Shown: positions 11,168-21,621 of the stretch, piece after piece
How positions within the stretch are numbered: the first letter of the stretch is position 1
Layout of the letters: each line of letters opens with the position of its first letter
NCBI GenBank assembly: GCA_022641835.1
Contig: CP048720.1
Coordinates: 310,001 to 374,000 of the forward strand
Source: Petasospora fabianii
Taxonomy: Eukaryota > Ascomycota > Saccharomycetes > Phaffomycetales > Wickerhamomycetaceae
Direction: 5' to 3'
DNA length: 64,000 bases
Notes under the pieces: model-generated
What the model was told of the DNA's origin: nothing
What the model saw: only the letters and a program-made list of their open reading frames with translations
The model's database searches: none
Translations under genes and position numbers: made by a program

Positions 11168-11821
11168 CTTTTATATCAAACAGAGTGAGCACAGGTCCCA
11201 TCAGCCGCCATCCGCCGCCATCGCCAAAGCTGCCCCGCGAGTGGTTGTTTTATCTCCAAATAGAAGGAAAGAGAGCATCTTTATCAGTAGTTTCACCCAA
11301 AGCGGTAACTAAGTCCCTAATGTCCCCGCGAACCGCGATGCTGCCATCGCTAAAGAAGTGCTCTGAGTTTCCTGATTTGGAAGATGGCCCCAAAATTGCG
11401 AGGATTGGAAATGCGCTGTCCAACAATCTGTTCTTTTTGTCCCTCTGGAAAATCATTGGTGCAGTCTTTCCTTTTCCGCTCGAGATTAGAACATCGTATT
11501 ATCCGTGGATAATCTGGCAAGCACCAGCCACTTGGTACCTCAGCACGCACAGCTCATCACATCGCGCCGGGCACAAACTTGATGCAAACATCTAGTGCCT
11601 CCATCCGCCTTACCTTGGGCTACGCAAGCTACAAACAGTAACTCCTTGATTGACAATCAGCATCTTGGGTGCTTCTTGTTTGATTTATCTGCCCTTCCCT
11701 GCCATCTTGAGTAGAGGGCTAGATTGCGGTTGTGTGGACATTGGAAGCGGGGAAACTGCCTTCCGTGTCAGAGGTTTTCGATGTCAGCGGATCGGCGCCC
11801 GAAGATAATGTACCTCGATAA
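11168..11821 (-). promoter_or_regulatory. Amine oxidase promoter: TATA box and GATA-site cluster
   Basis: TATAAAAG lies at 11175-11168, about 80 bp before the ATG. Upstream are seven GATAA/TTATC sites: 11250, 11281, 11499 and 11508 (a palindromic pair TTATCCGTGGATAA), 11685, 11804 and 11817. About one would be expected by chance. Such sites bind GATA factors of nitrogen catabolite control (Gln3/Gat1 family), which fits an amine-utilising enzyme. The regulatory role is inference. The rest of the gap to 12584 shows no gene. Confidence 0.5.
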
Positions 11822-12584
11822 GCGCCTGCAGCGAGACCCTATTGTTTGAATCTTCAGTTTTTTAACCACCTTGGGCTCGGTTCAAGTGTAATAAGCGTAC
11901 GAGTATGGGAGATGCCATGACTTGATTGACTAGGCTACTGGTCTGTCTTCCCTTGGACTGGTAAAATGAAGCAGCAGAAGAAGAGCGCGTACTGGGTCTT
12001 TCACAATCATACTCACATGTTATGGATGCCTTCTAAATCTACTTCTGCCCTTTAACCTATTGATCTTCCGCTAATTGCCGGTAAGACCCTACCAACATGA
12101 GTATGAATATATTTTACAACTAATAGTCCAGATAGCAAAAGGCACTGGATGGCCTCATATATGGCGATTTCCATAAGCGAAATAATAGGACACTTGTCTA
12201 GACTGGGATTACCAGAAACTTTTAGAAGCAGAGCACGACCCAGCGAGGTACTGTTTCCTGTCATGTATCCCTTCAATCACTCTGTTACCCTACTTTGAAG
12301 TTAAGATTGAATCACGATAAATCCCCCTAACAAAGCGATCATAGTCAGACTGAAGGCCCGCCCGGAGTTGAGTTGATATATCAATAAGCGACAGGTGCTG
12401 CGGTCCTGCTTGCCCGATACAGCAGTTTCCGTATTGGGGAGTTTCGTGGCGCTTCCGTGTTCCTTCGCATCGGCCAACACATCGCTCGCGTTCTCCACAA
12501 GTCTCGAGATCCGACGCTCATCACCGATCAAATCAACAAAGACGCCGCCACCCAATCACACACCCGCACCGTACAGTATTCACA

Positions 12585-14132
12585 ATGGCAGATCTCGTCA
12601 AGGGCAGATTCCGCAAGGACTTGAAATACAAGGCTATCATTGAAAAGGCTATTGCTGGTGACAGAGTCGTCACTAGGGTCGTGTTCGACGACGGTACTGA
12701 TGTCGAGCTTGTCACTTTGTTGGCTGGTATTAGAACTCCAAGAAGCACCGATGCCAAGACTGGTGCCCCTGGTGAACCACTTGGAGATGAAGCAAAGAAG
12801 TACATTGAGACCAGACTTGTGAACCAAAAAGTCCATGTCGAGTTTGTTGGCGTCTCCTCCACTGATGTCGCTGTCGTTAAGGTCACCCATCCAGCTGGTA
12901 ATATTCACCAAAAGATCCTCGAGGCTGGTCTTGCGGAAGTCTCCGACTGGCAAAGCAGCTTACTTGGGTCAGCTGCGATGTCTTTCTTGAGACAAGCTGA
13001 GAAGAAAGCCAGAACATCTGGCCTTGGACTCTGGAAGTCACTCGCCAAGCCAGCTTCAGTTGCATCCAAGTCCGCCTCCACATTCAAGGTTGGTACCACC
13101 ATCGACGCAACGATTGCCCGTGTTATCTCTCCAGACACATTTGCCGTCGACTTGCAGAATGGTACCCAACAGCTTGTGCATTTGACTTCCCTTAGAGCAC
13201 CAAGAGCTACTGACCCAACCGCTGCTTTCCTCCCAGCAGGCAGAGAGTTTGTGCGTAAGTATGTCGGTAAAAAGGTTAAAGTGTTAACTGATGCCTTTAG
13301 AAACGAGACACCACTTGTCACAATCACATTGCCAAACAACAAGAAGCTTGCTGAAACCGTCGTCTTGAATGGTTACGCCACTGTCATTAGACATCGTCGT
13401 GGTGATGAAGACAGATCTGATGATTGGGATGCCCTCATCGAGGCTGAAAACATTGCCATCAAGGAGAAGAAGGGTATTCACTCCGGAAAGACTCCTGCCC
13501 CAGAGAAATTTATTGAGGCTTCTGAGGATGCTGGTAGAGCAAGAGTTCACTTGAGAACTCTTCAAGGAAAGCTCAAGATCAACGGTTATGTCGAGTATGT
13601 CATCTCTCCTAACCGTTTCAGAATTGTGCTCCCACGTGACAACATCCGTCTTGTCCTGGTTCTTGGCGGTCTGATGTCCATCAACAAGGAGTCTCCATTC
13701 TCTCAACAAGCATTGGATTACAACAACAAGCATCTCCTCCAAAGAGACGTCACTGTCCAGGTCTACGATGTTGACAAGGTTGGTGGCTTTATTGGTAACT
13801 TGTTCTTGCAGGGCCAAAGTCAACCATATCAAGTCCAGTTACTCCGTCAAGGTCTTGCTGAGGTCCATGATGGTTCCGTCTCGAAGACCAAGTTTGAGGA
13901 CGAGCTTTACGATGCCATGGAGGCTGCACAGGATGAGAGACTCAACCTCTGGAAAAATTGGGACCCAGAAGAAGAGGAGAGAAAGTTCCAGGAGGAAGAG
14001 AAAAAGAGACAGGCTAAGTACGAGGCCAAGATGGCCAAGTACAAGAAACCAAACGCCTTCGATGATGACGAAGATGACGAAGATCTTTCAAACTTGCCAG
14101 AGTCTGTTAGAAACTTGGTCATCAAGCGTTAA
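12585..14132 (+). CDS. Tudor-SN (SND1/p100)-like protein with three staphylococcal-nuclease domains
   Basis: 515 aa, start ATG 12585 in good context (CACAATGGC). The sequence follows SN2-SN3-SN4 of animal Tudor-SN. SN2-like is about residues 8-155 (HPAGNIHQKILEAGLAEVSDW matches the human '[21 protein letters not shown]' region). SN3-like is about 166-300 (VISPDTFAVDL...HLTSLRAPR). SN4-like is about 313-455 (YVEYVISPNRFRIVLP). It ends in a charged helix (EEEERKFQEEEKKR), an acidic run and LPESVRNLVIKR. The usual first SN domain and the C-terminal Tudor domain are absent: the 283 bp upstream and the sequence after the stop encode neither. S. cerevisiae has no Tudor-SN. An RNA-binding role is expected from the family; catalytic activity is not implied. 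Confidence 0.8.
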   Translation: MADLVKGRFRKDLKYKAIIEKAIAGDRVVTRVVFDDGTDVELVTLLAGIRTPRSTDAKTGAPGEPLGDEAKKYIETRLVNQKVHVEFVGVSSTDVAVVKVTHPAGNIHQKILEAGLAEVSDWQSSLLGSAAMSFLRQAEKKARTSGLGLWKSLAKPASVASKSASTFKVGTTIDATIARVISPDTFAVDLQNGTQQLVHLTSLRAPRATDPTAAFLPAGREFVRKYVGKKVKVLTDAFRNETPLVTITLPNNKKLAETVVLNGYATVIRHRRGDEDRSDDWDALIEAENIAIKEKKGIHSGKTPAPEKFIEASEDAGRARVHLRTLQGKLKINGYVEYVISPNRFRIVLPRDNIRLVLVLGGLMSINKESPFSQQALDYNNKHLLQRDVTVQVYDVDKVGGFIGNLFLQGQSQPYQVQLLRQGLAEVHDGSVSKTKFEDELYDAMEAAQDERLNLWKNWDPEEEERKFQEEEKKRQAKYEAKMAKYKKPNAFDDDEDDEDLSNLPESVRNLVIKR

Positions 14133-14239
14133 GCACTCAACATGAAAATCTAATCTTTGCATTACAATTGATAATATTTCCTCAATGCATATCGGTTCTT
14201 TTTTTTTCACCGTTAACTATTTACAAGCAATCTTAAATC

Positions 14240-17200
14240 TTAGTTTTTGGAACCCTTTTTCTTGTTCTTCTTCTTGTTTGGGTTGGCACCACCATTGACG
14301 TAGTTCAAAACATCATCCAAAGAGTTTTCATCCAAGTTCAGCTTACCCTTCTTGGACTTCTTGCCACTGGAGCCATTGTTCTGAGCATGAGCATGACTGT
14401 GACCAGCATGGGTGTGAGAGTGGGTATGTTCAGCGTTGGCCAACTTCTGAGCCTTAGCCTGAGCCTCGGACATAGCCTTCCACTGACGAGCCTGACTCAG
14501 CAAGTTTCTGGCCTGATAGGTGGCATGACACTTCTCAGAGGCAACATTGGAGAGGATGTCGTAGGCAGATGAAGCCTCCTTCAGACACTCGCTCATCTTA
14601 CTAGAGATGGCATACAGGACGGCAAGACGGTACCTGACAATACCTGTCAAATACGACTTCTCACCATGAATCTGAATGGTCAAGTCAACCAAGGTCTGAG
14701 CAAGCTTGATTGCCTCGGAAGCGTAACCGGCCTCTTGAAGAGCGCTCACAACGGAAAGGAAGATAGTTGGGACGGATATGTGAGTGTTAGCGAAGATCTC
14801 AGAGCAGAGCTGGGCAACTCTGGAGTACACCTTCAAAGAGTTTTCGATATTACCAGTCTGGAGCTCAAGGTAGGCCAAGTTGATCAAACTGACAATTGTC
14901 TCATGGGCATCAAGACCGAAGAGTCTCTCAGCAAGTGCAGCAGCCTTTCTGCTCGTATTAACAGCAAGACTATGCTTGTTGGCCTCCTGGTATGCCTGGG
15001 AAAGGCCCGAATAAACTCTCTGGATCTCTGGGTGGACTGAACCATAGACCTGCTGGTAGAAGATCAAAGACTCGGTGATGTAATCAATACCTTGATCCTT
15101 ATCAGACTCGAGGGTTTGACAACCGGCTTCGTAGACATTCTCGGCAGTGGCGGCACGAGGAATGCTGTCCTTCACAAGTGGGTAGAGAGAGACATCTGAA
15201 GGATCAAAGACATTAACCCTCTCAGAAAGTGCAGCAGCAGCCTTCTTCTGCTTTTTGTCCTTCTGTAGGGCTGAGAGACGGGCCTCATAAGACTCTCTGG
15301 TATAGAAGTACTCACGAGCAGCCCACTGAATACCAAACTTCAATGCAATGTCACGCTGCATCTGAAGTGGAGAAAGGTTAACAACCCAGTCAGATGGCAA
15401 AACGTATCTATAAGAGATCTTAACATCCTTCTCAATGGCAGTTCTCACGGACTCCGGAGTGAGCTTGGTGAATGACAAATCGAGTTCTGGATACAGAGAT
15501 GCATCCTCGACCACGGCGACAGGAGACTCGTTGAAAGCCGTACCAAGAAGAACGTTGTGGAAATGGGCAATCAAGGCTGGGACAAACTGGGTTGGAAGCC
15601 CCACAGCATACGATCTCAAGATGTGCTTACATGCACGAACAATCATCTCGTTCACAGTAGAGTGGAAGACAGATTGGTAAAGCTTGGATGGAGCAATGTG
15701 ATCGACCTCAACGTCGAATTCCAAAGGTGGGAACTCTGGGAGATCGTAGGTCTTTCCATCACGTTCGGCCTCGGCCTTCTTGGTGTACTCTTCAGTAATC
15801 TGCTTGTTTCTCTCCTCAAGAAGCTCATTGAACTCCTTGTTGTAAGCTGGAACCTTGCTCAAGAACTCTTCCTCCTTCTCAACAGCCTCAGCAATCTTTT
15901 TCTCGAGCTGCGTAGCAAGTTCACCAAGGTATCTGATGTTGATACCGATCTTGTGCAGTTGCTGGCTCAAATAGTGGCTGTCAATAGGGGCAACGGAACC
16001 TGGTTGGGCAAAGATCTCAATGAACTTTGGAATGAGGTTCTTGGTGATGAACTGGGAGAGATCACGGGCATTGGCGTCCTCAGAATCTCCGGTCTGGAAG
16101 GCATCTGGGGTGAATGCAATCTGCTCTTCGTCAATTCTGATCTCTGGGAGAGACTCACCCTCCTTGAGTGGAGCCTCAAGATCAATACCCTGCTTCTTGG
16201 CCTCCTCAGCAATCATTGCTCTGGCCTTGGAACCCCACCACTCCTGGACAGCTTCCATACGGATGACTGTCTGCTTGTGAGGGTAGGAGTCCTCAGAAGA
16301 CGGGTTGAAATGCTTCTCAACAAACTCAATGTCCAATGGAGTAGCGTTGAAGAGCTCCAAGAGGTATCTTCTCTTGTCTGTACCAATAATTCCTTTGATC
16401 TCAGAGTTGGTAACAAGCTCAGTCTTGCCATCAATCTTTTTCTTGAAACGAAGAGACTTTCTGACCTCATCCAAGGCCTTAACAAATTCTGGATCAGATT
16501 CAATGGTATCGGTCAAGTTGTTGTAGCCATACTTGACAGTGGTCAATGGCTCGCCATCAGTAAGCTCAACTTCACCAGTCTCCTCGTTGGTGATCTCAAC
16601 TGGCTCAGTAGAGGCGAACAAGCCTGGAACTGGAGTCTGACAAATGATTCTCTTACCAGCAAAGTCAACAATGGTAGTCATCAAAGTGTAAATACCCTTT
16701 GGTCCGACAGCGTTAATGAACTTCAAGTTTTGAAGATCCTGGTTCGATGAAGCTCTTGAGGCTGCGTTTCCACCCTTCTCAGCAAAACTGCCAGAAACGT
16801 CGTAAGCAAAGGAGTAGAAAATACCATTTTGAAGGAAGATTTGGCCCTCTGGTGGTGCAGTTGGGTCCATGGCAGTCATTCCACCGTTGATGATGGAGAT
16901 GGCACCTTGCGTGGCCTGTGTAGTGAAGTCAAACGCAGTCTTGGCCATGATCTTCTCACGTGAGATACGGTTTGCAAGTGTGTCTGTTGGCAGCTCTCTG
17001 TATGACTGATACTCGTCGTTGAAGTCTCTAGCAGTGGTATCCTTGAGCTGAATCTTACCAAAGTCTGGAGTGCTGCTGAGAGCCTTGGTGATCCATGGTG
17101 CTGAGAGGAAAGTAGCCTGTGGTTCGTCGTTGATAGCATAGGTGGCCTTGTTCTTGTTCTCGAAGATGTTTCTTACTTCCTGGTCGAATGCCTTTGAGGA

Positions 17201-18140
17201 CTTTGAGATCAACTCAAAGAGAGTGTTGAACTTGGAAGCACCTTCACGTGGAGTTGGGTCGAACTTGGTGGCAGAAGACTTGTTAACGAAGAAACCAGAA
17301 GAGGAGCCTGTGATGTGGAGATTCTCACCCTCATTGGTAGTGGCCAGAATGTAGGCATGGTGACCCTTGGATTTCCATGTAGCCGAAACCGGGTTCCATG
17401 CGCTTAAGGCCAAAGAACGGACAGCTAATGGGGTATACTTATGTGGGTAGTAGTAGTCATCAGGCAAAGTCTCGAAGAACTGAGAGATCAAGGCAGAGAC
17501 CTTGGATTTCTCCTCGGTTGTTCTCTCTGGTACCTGTGGTTCTTCTTGTGACTCACCTTCTTTCTTCTGTGCAGTAGACTCAACGCTGTCAGTCAAGTTC
17601 AAGTTCAAAACCTGAGAAATACCTGGATTGATGGCGAGAGATTCACTGAAAGAGTCCTTGATGCCGACGATTGATCTGGTGACAGCCAAGTGCTCGAAAA
17701 CAGCCTTCTCAGTGTATGGAAGTGGCTTCAGTTCGAGTGTAATCTTCTTTGAGCCCTTCGTGACGACTTCTTCGAGAGTGACCACATCTGAGAGTCTCTT
17801 TGACTGGAAGTAGAGACCGTAGTTCGTGTAATGTTGAGTCGACTGGACAGAACGAAGGAAGGATGTGATGTCGGCGATGTTGCTGACATCGAAAAACTCG
17901 GCGTCAAAAGACTTGACATCCGGGACCTTGAAGGTCACCGTGATACTTTCCGGGACTGAAGGGTTAGTAGCTGTTGTGGTTGAGGAAACCGCCTACTTTT
18001 CAGAACAAAATGTGGAGTTTGGAGCGGCACCCCCCGGATTTCCCAAGGTCGTCCAATGAGCATCGAGCTGAAAACCAGCGTGGGCTTTAAGTAGGAGTAA
18101 TTTACGTACTCTGAGGCTCAGCCTGTTTCTGGTCAGCCAT
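14240..18140 (-). CDS. CLU1: CLU1/TIF31, clustered-mitochondria protein (2 exons)
   Basis: Cytosolic protein of the CLU family, needed for normal mitochondrial distribution, binding mRNAs for mitochondrial proteins and co-purifying with eIF3. Splicing joins exon 1 (18140-18110, MADQKQAEPQ) to exon 2 (17955-14240), giving 1,248 aa. The 154-nt intron has donor GTACGT, branch TACTAAC and acceptor TTCAG only seven bases after the branch. Joined, the reading is PQIPESITVTFKVPD, and the frame upstream of exon 2 has no ATG before a stop. The N-terminal CLU domains, the central region and the C-terminal TPR part (VYGSVHPEIQRVYSGLSQAY) are recognisable. Near the C-terminus is a His-rich run (HTHSHTHAGHSHAH), then a Lys-rich end. 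Confidence 0.93.
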
Positions 18141-18609
18141 TTGGAGCCGAGCAAGAAGTGTTTTTTTCAGAAGAAAAGGAAGCAGTAGGTGGATCAGTGT
18201 GACTTCTGGGGGAGATTTGACTCGCTTTTTTCAGCGTCGTCGACGATGCCCTCGATTCGCGGGCTTCGTTTCCTAGGGTCGGCCCCGAGTTTTCCATTGC
18301 TTGTGAGGATTAGGTAGGACATGGTGTGATTACGGGTATCATATGCTGTATATCCAGCGAGTAGCAGGTTTGTAGCAGTCGCCAGAACCAAAGCTGCTTA
18401 ACTATTATGTGCCGCTAAAGAAATTACCAGCGGTACTACCGAGTCGATGTGGCGTGGATCTTGGGGTCTTCGCGGCCGGCCGGGATGCGGGGGTCATCAC
18501 TCTCGACGTGTAACGGTTACGGCGATACAAAGCTACGTAATCTTCATTCAAAACAATGGCCAGTTATTTTCCTTCTATGTAGTGATCGTTATGCATCGTG
18601 CTAGTTAAT
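18141..18609 (-). other. CLU1 upstream region / UBC7 3' side
   Basis: 469 bp between the CLU1 ATG and the UBC7 stop, both genes on the minus strand. It must hold the CLU1 promoter and the UBC7 terminator. No gene or clear element seen. Confidence 0.5.
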
Positions 18610-19236
18610 TTACAAGCCGAGACTCTTACGGACATCGCTTCTGACTTGTCTCTCAAACTCCTGTCTGTTGTCCCTCCAGAGCTTACAGGCGTCGATGTTG
18701 GCACCACTCTCCACATTAGGCTCACTGAGCATGCTCATTACACTAAGGAGAATCTTCTCGACGTTCTGCACTGGCGACCATCTCTCCTCTGCTCTTTCGT
18801 ACTGGTGTGGGTCCTCGCCAGGAGGGTGCAGGATAGAGATACACACTTCACCATTGGCGTAGATATTAGGATGCAAGATTGAAGGTGTGAAGACAAGCTT
18901 TGGTGGTGATAGTGGGTAATCATTTGGGAAGGAAAGTCTTGCTGGGAATACGCCATTTTCATAGGGTGTGTCCTTTGGCCCTTCTATCAGACAATCCCAT
19001 ACGAACAAGTTACTGGTGAAGAGTTAGTAAGAAGATACATGAATATATAGCAGAGGCTATCACAGAGGAGCTAGCAATTGCTAGGAGCCCATATAGCTAG
19101 ATGAATCCGAAGAAGTCAAACGAAATACGCACTCTTCTGTGACGGGACCGGCGACGATGCCCTCAGGACAATCTTTCACGAGTTGTTGGTACTCTTTGAG
19201 GAGACGACGTTGTGCTGTGCTTACTCTTGGCGGCAT
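18610..19236 (-). CDS. UBC7: UBC7-like ubiquitin-conjugating enzyme E2 (2 exons)
   Basis: E2 of ER-associated degradation, which acts with Hrd1/Doa10 ligases and Cue1 in budding yeast. Exon 1 is 19236-19133 ([19 protein letters not shown]...) and exon 2 is 19012-18610, giving 168 aa against 165 in S. cerevisiae. The 120-nt intron has donor GTGCGT, branch TACTAAC and acceptor CACCAG. The joined reading [12 protein letters not shown] aligns with the family. HPN and the catalytic Cys92 ([10 protein letters not shown]) are present. The extra acidic loop typical of Ubc7/Ube2g ([15 protein letters not shown]) separates it from other E2s. Confidence 0.95.
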
Positions 19237-19879
19237 GCTTCTGATCTTCACTGATCTAGGAGATTTGTGCAATGTATGGCGAGGTGGTCAGAAGAACTGT
19301 TACAAGTACGCTCCGTTATTTGGGTGTGCTTGTGCAGAAGGTGCCACGAAGGACGTATTGCGAATCCCCTATCTGAATTGATCCGGGCCAACTGAGATGG
19401 GGAAAAAAGCAGAATAATGGCCGAATCAGGAAAGTCGCGGGCTAAGGACTCAAACGACTTCATTACTTCTCTCTTCTTCTCTTAGCTGTGCAGGACCGTC
19501 AAATACATTTCCTGGTCCTTTATGCTATTTGCTGAGCTATGAACCATCACATTTGTCCTAGTACTACCGCTTCTATCAGGGTCCGAGCTGCTCTCCGCTA
19601 GGATGGCCTCCAACTTTGTGTTGCCGTGTCTTGGTTATCGGATCACCACACATCATATATCAGGAGGAAGAGGACACACTTGAGACATTCACCGAGAGCT
19701 CATTATGCACTCATATGTGCTCATTTATCTAACTGCTCACAGACTGGCTTATTAAACTAATCTCTATAAAGCGCTTCGCATCCACTCATACTCGAGAGCG
19801 TCTGCCATCAACACTCTCACCACTCTCACACAGTCTCACAAACTCGCGGTTCCTCACCTTGCGGGCTCAATTCCGAGAT
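19237..19879. other. Divergent promoter UBC7 / copper-fist gene
   Basis: 643 bp between two divergent starts. TATAAA at 19765-19770 lies 110 bp before the copper-fist ATG, followed by a CT/CA-rich leader. No gene seen. Confidence 0.5.
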
Positions 19880-21487
19880 ATGATCTTTTACTACAACGAG
19901 AGATTTGCTTGCATCAACTGTGTCAAGGGCCATCGCGCCTCTACATGTAACCATGTGGAGAAGGAGCTCATTTCGATAAACAGTCGTGGGAGACCGTCCT
20001 TCAAGAACGGGAACTTGAGATTCCTCTTTCCCGTTGGTGTCCACTTTACTTCGGTAACGTACGAGCCAATCTTTAACACCAAAGGTGACAGAGGTAAGGT
20101 GGTCAGGTTTTTAACTAGGTTTGAGAAGTGTTTACATATCGACCCCGACTCTGCATTCAGATGTGTCACAGTTGCCTCAGGTGGTAAGGTTGAGGTTATC
20201 GAAGACCACTTGCCCATGCCGAACTACATGATGGAACACTTGATCATAACTGTTGTTGATAGAACTCGTCCCTCACAGTCTCATCAGCTTGATGGATTGA
20301 CTGTATTCAAGCAAGCCACAAAACAAGTGAGGGCCAAGTATATACCGTGCAGATGCAACGATGACGGCAGGATCTACTACAGGCTCCAGCCTGTGGACCC
20401 CGAGGACTTCCCTGGTGGTCCTATTCCTACAGGGGAAGAGATGCCAAGTGAACTCATTCCTTCCCTTGATACTTTCAATCAGAAATCGCAGTCGTCTGTC
20501 TACGTGAAAGTCCACCAGAAGAACATGCAGGAACTTCCACAGGGTGAAGATACGAAGCATCCACTCAGCATTCAGGCTGAGTACTTGCGTCAGCAGCAAA
20601 TCTCGCAGATGGCGGCTCAGGAGGAGCAGTTGCAGAAGTCTCGAGTACAACTCCAGGATCACAAAGGGATCATTGATTATGAAACACAAAACTCCCACCA
20701 ACAGAATGGGCACCTGGTCTCTCAGGCAGGATATCAGTCGATTGAGCCACTAACAAATGTGTCACTTGATTTCACTGGCCCTTTGAGTGACAACGCTCAC
20801 CCGTCTACTCAAAGCTGCGCTGAGTTGTATCCAACAATTCACCCAAATTGCCAAAATCATCGATATGCCGTACCAGAAGTACAGAGAACCGCAGTACAGA
20901 CATCAGCTGACCTCAACCAAATCAAGAATGCATCCAAGGTTATACGAGGAGAAATTGAGAAGGAAGATGAGAAGTGTCATTTAATTGCAGAACTGGAGGC
21001 GAAGATTGCTGCTACGACGCGTGGTCTCAAGAGTGAAAACATTGCTGCGCAGTCCGAGTGTGTCTTTCTCCAGAAGTACATCCTTGATCATTTGAGGAAG
21101 GGACCTGTATCCATTCCATCATCTCTCAAGAAAGCCGAGGAGCTGGAGAAGGCAGAAACCAAACAGGAAATTAAGGTCGAGCTCGACGCTGAAGGGCTTC
21201 CATATGATGATGACGACTACGCTAATAAACTTTGTCAATATGACCAGATGAAGCAGGATATAAAGCATCAGGAACAATTCTTCATTCAGATGCAGGGCCA
21301 GCAGCAGCAGGAGTATCAGCGTCAACAGCAGCAGTCACAACAATACCACCTGTATCAGCAGCAGTGTGACTACTCACGGCAACAACAGATTTTCGCTCAA
21401 GTGGAGAGACTCCAGCCCCTTCCCCAGCGTCAGGAGATCAATAATCCAGGAGAGGCTACCTCTCTTCAGGGCCAAAATCGCATCTAG
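19880..21487 (+). CDS. Copper-fist domain transcription factor, divergent
   Basis: 535 aa, start ATG 19880. With this start the zinc ligands take the canonical copper-fist numbering Cys11, Cys14, Cys23, His25 (CINCVKGHRASTCNH) and the minor-groove motif RGRP falls at 36-39, so the DNA-binding domain is credible. It differs from Ace1/Amt1/Mac1. The usual TTCxxC-type pair after GRPS is absent, and there is no run of CxC motifs for a copper cluster (only CRC in the middle part). After the fist comes a region of about 100 residues I do not recognise (LRFLFPVGVHFTSVTYEP...), then a hydrophilic part and a glutamine-rich C-terminus that could activate transcription. Whether copper controls it is unknown. 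The metallothionein in this window is an obvious candidate target. Confidence 0.75.
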   Translation: MIFYYNERFACINCVKGHRASTCNHVEKELISINSRGRPSFKNGNLRFLFPVGVHFTSVTYEPIFNTKGDRGKVVRFLTRFEKCLHIDPDSAFRCVTVASGGKVEVIEDHLPMPNYMMEHLIITVVDRTRPSQSHQLDGLTVFKQATKQVRAKYIPCRCNDDGRIYYRLQPVDPEDFPGGPIPTGEEMPSELIPSLDTFNQKSQSSVYVKVHQKNMQELPQGEDTKHPLSIQAEYLRQQQISQMAAQEEQLQKSRVQLQDHKGIIDYETQNSHQQNGHLVSQAGYQSIEPLTNVSLDFTGPLSDNAHPSTQSCAELYPTIHPNCQNHRYAVPEVQRTAVQTSADLNQIKNASKVIRGEIEKEDEKCHLIAELEAKIAATTRGLKSENIAAQSECVFLQKYILDHLRKGPVSIPSSLKKAEELEKAETKQEIKVELDAEGLPYDDDDYANKLCQYDQMKQDIKHQEQFFIQMQGQQQQEYQRQQQQSQQYHLYQQQCDYSRQQQIFAQVERLQPLPQRQEINNPGEATSLQGQNRI

Positions 21488-21621
21488 CACATACTAAGTG
21501 GCAATGTGGAGACCAATACAATATCTCGATCTCTGTGAAAATTTTATGGGTTAACTTCGTACATGACAGTTTCTATTAATCGGTGTCAGATATTGTAGCT
21601 ATAGACTCCATGGGGGTATAA

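Noticed and set aside
15557-16750. 397-codon plus-strand open frame
   Set aside because: Antisense shadow of CLU1.
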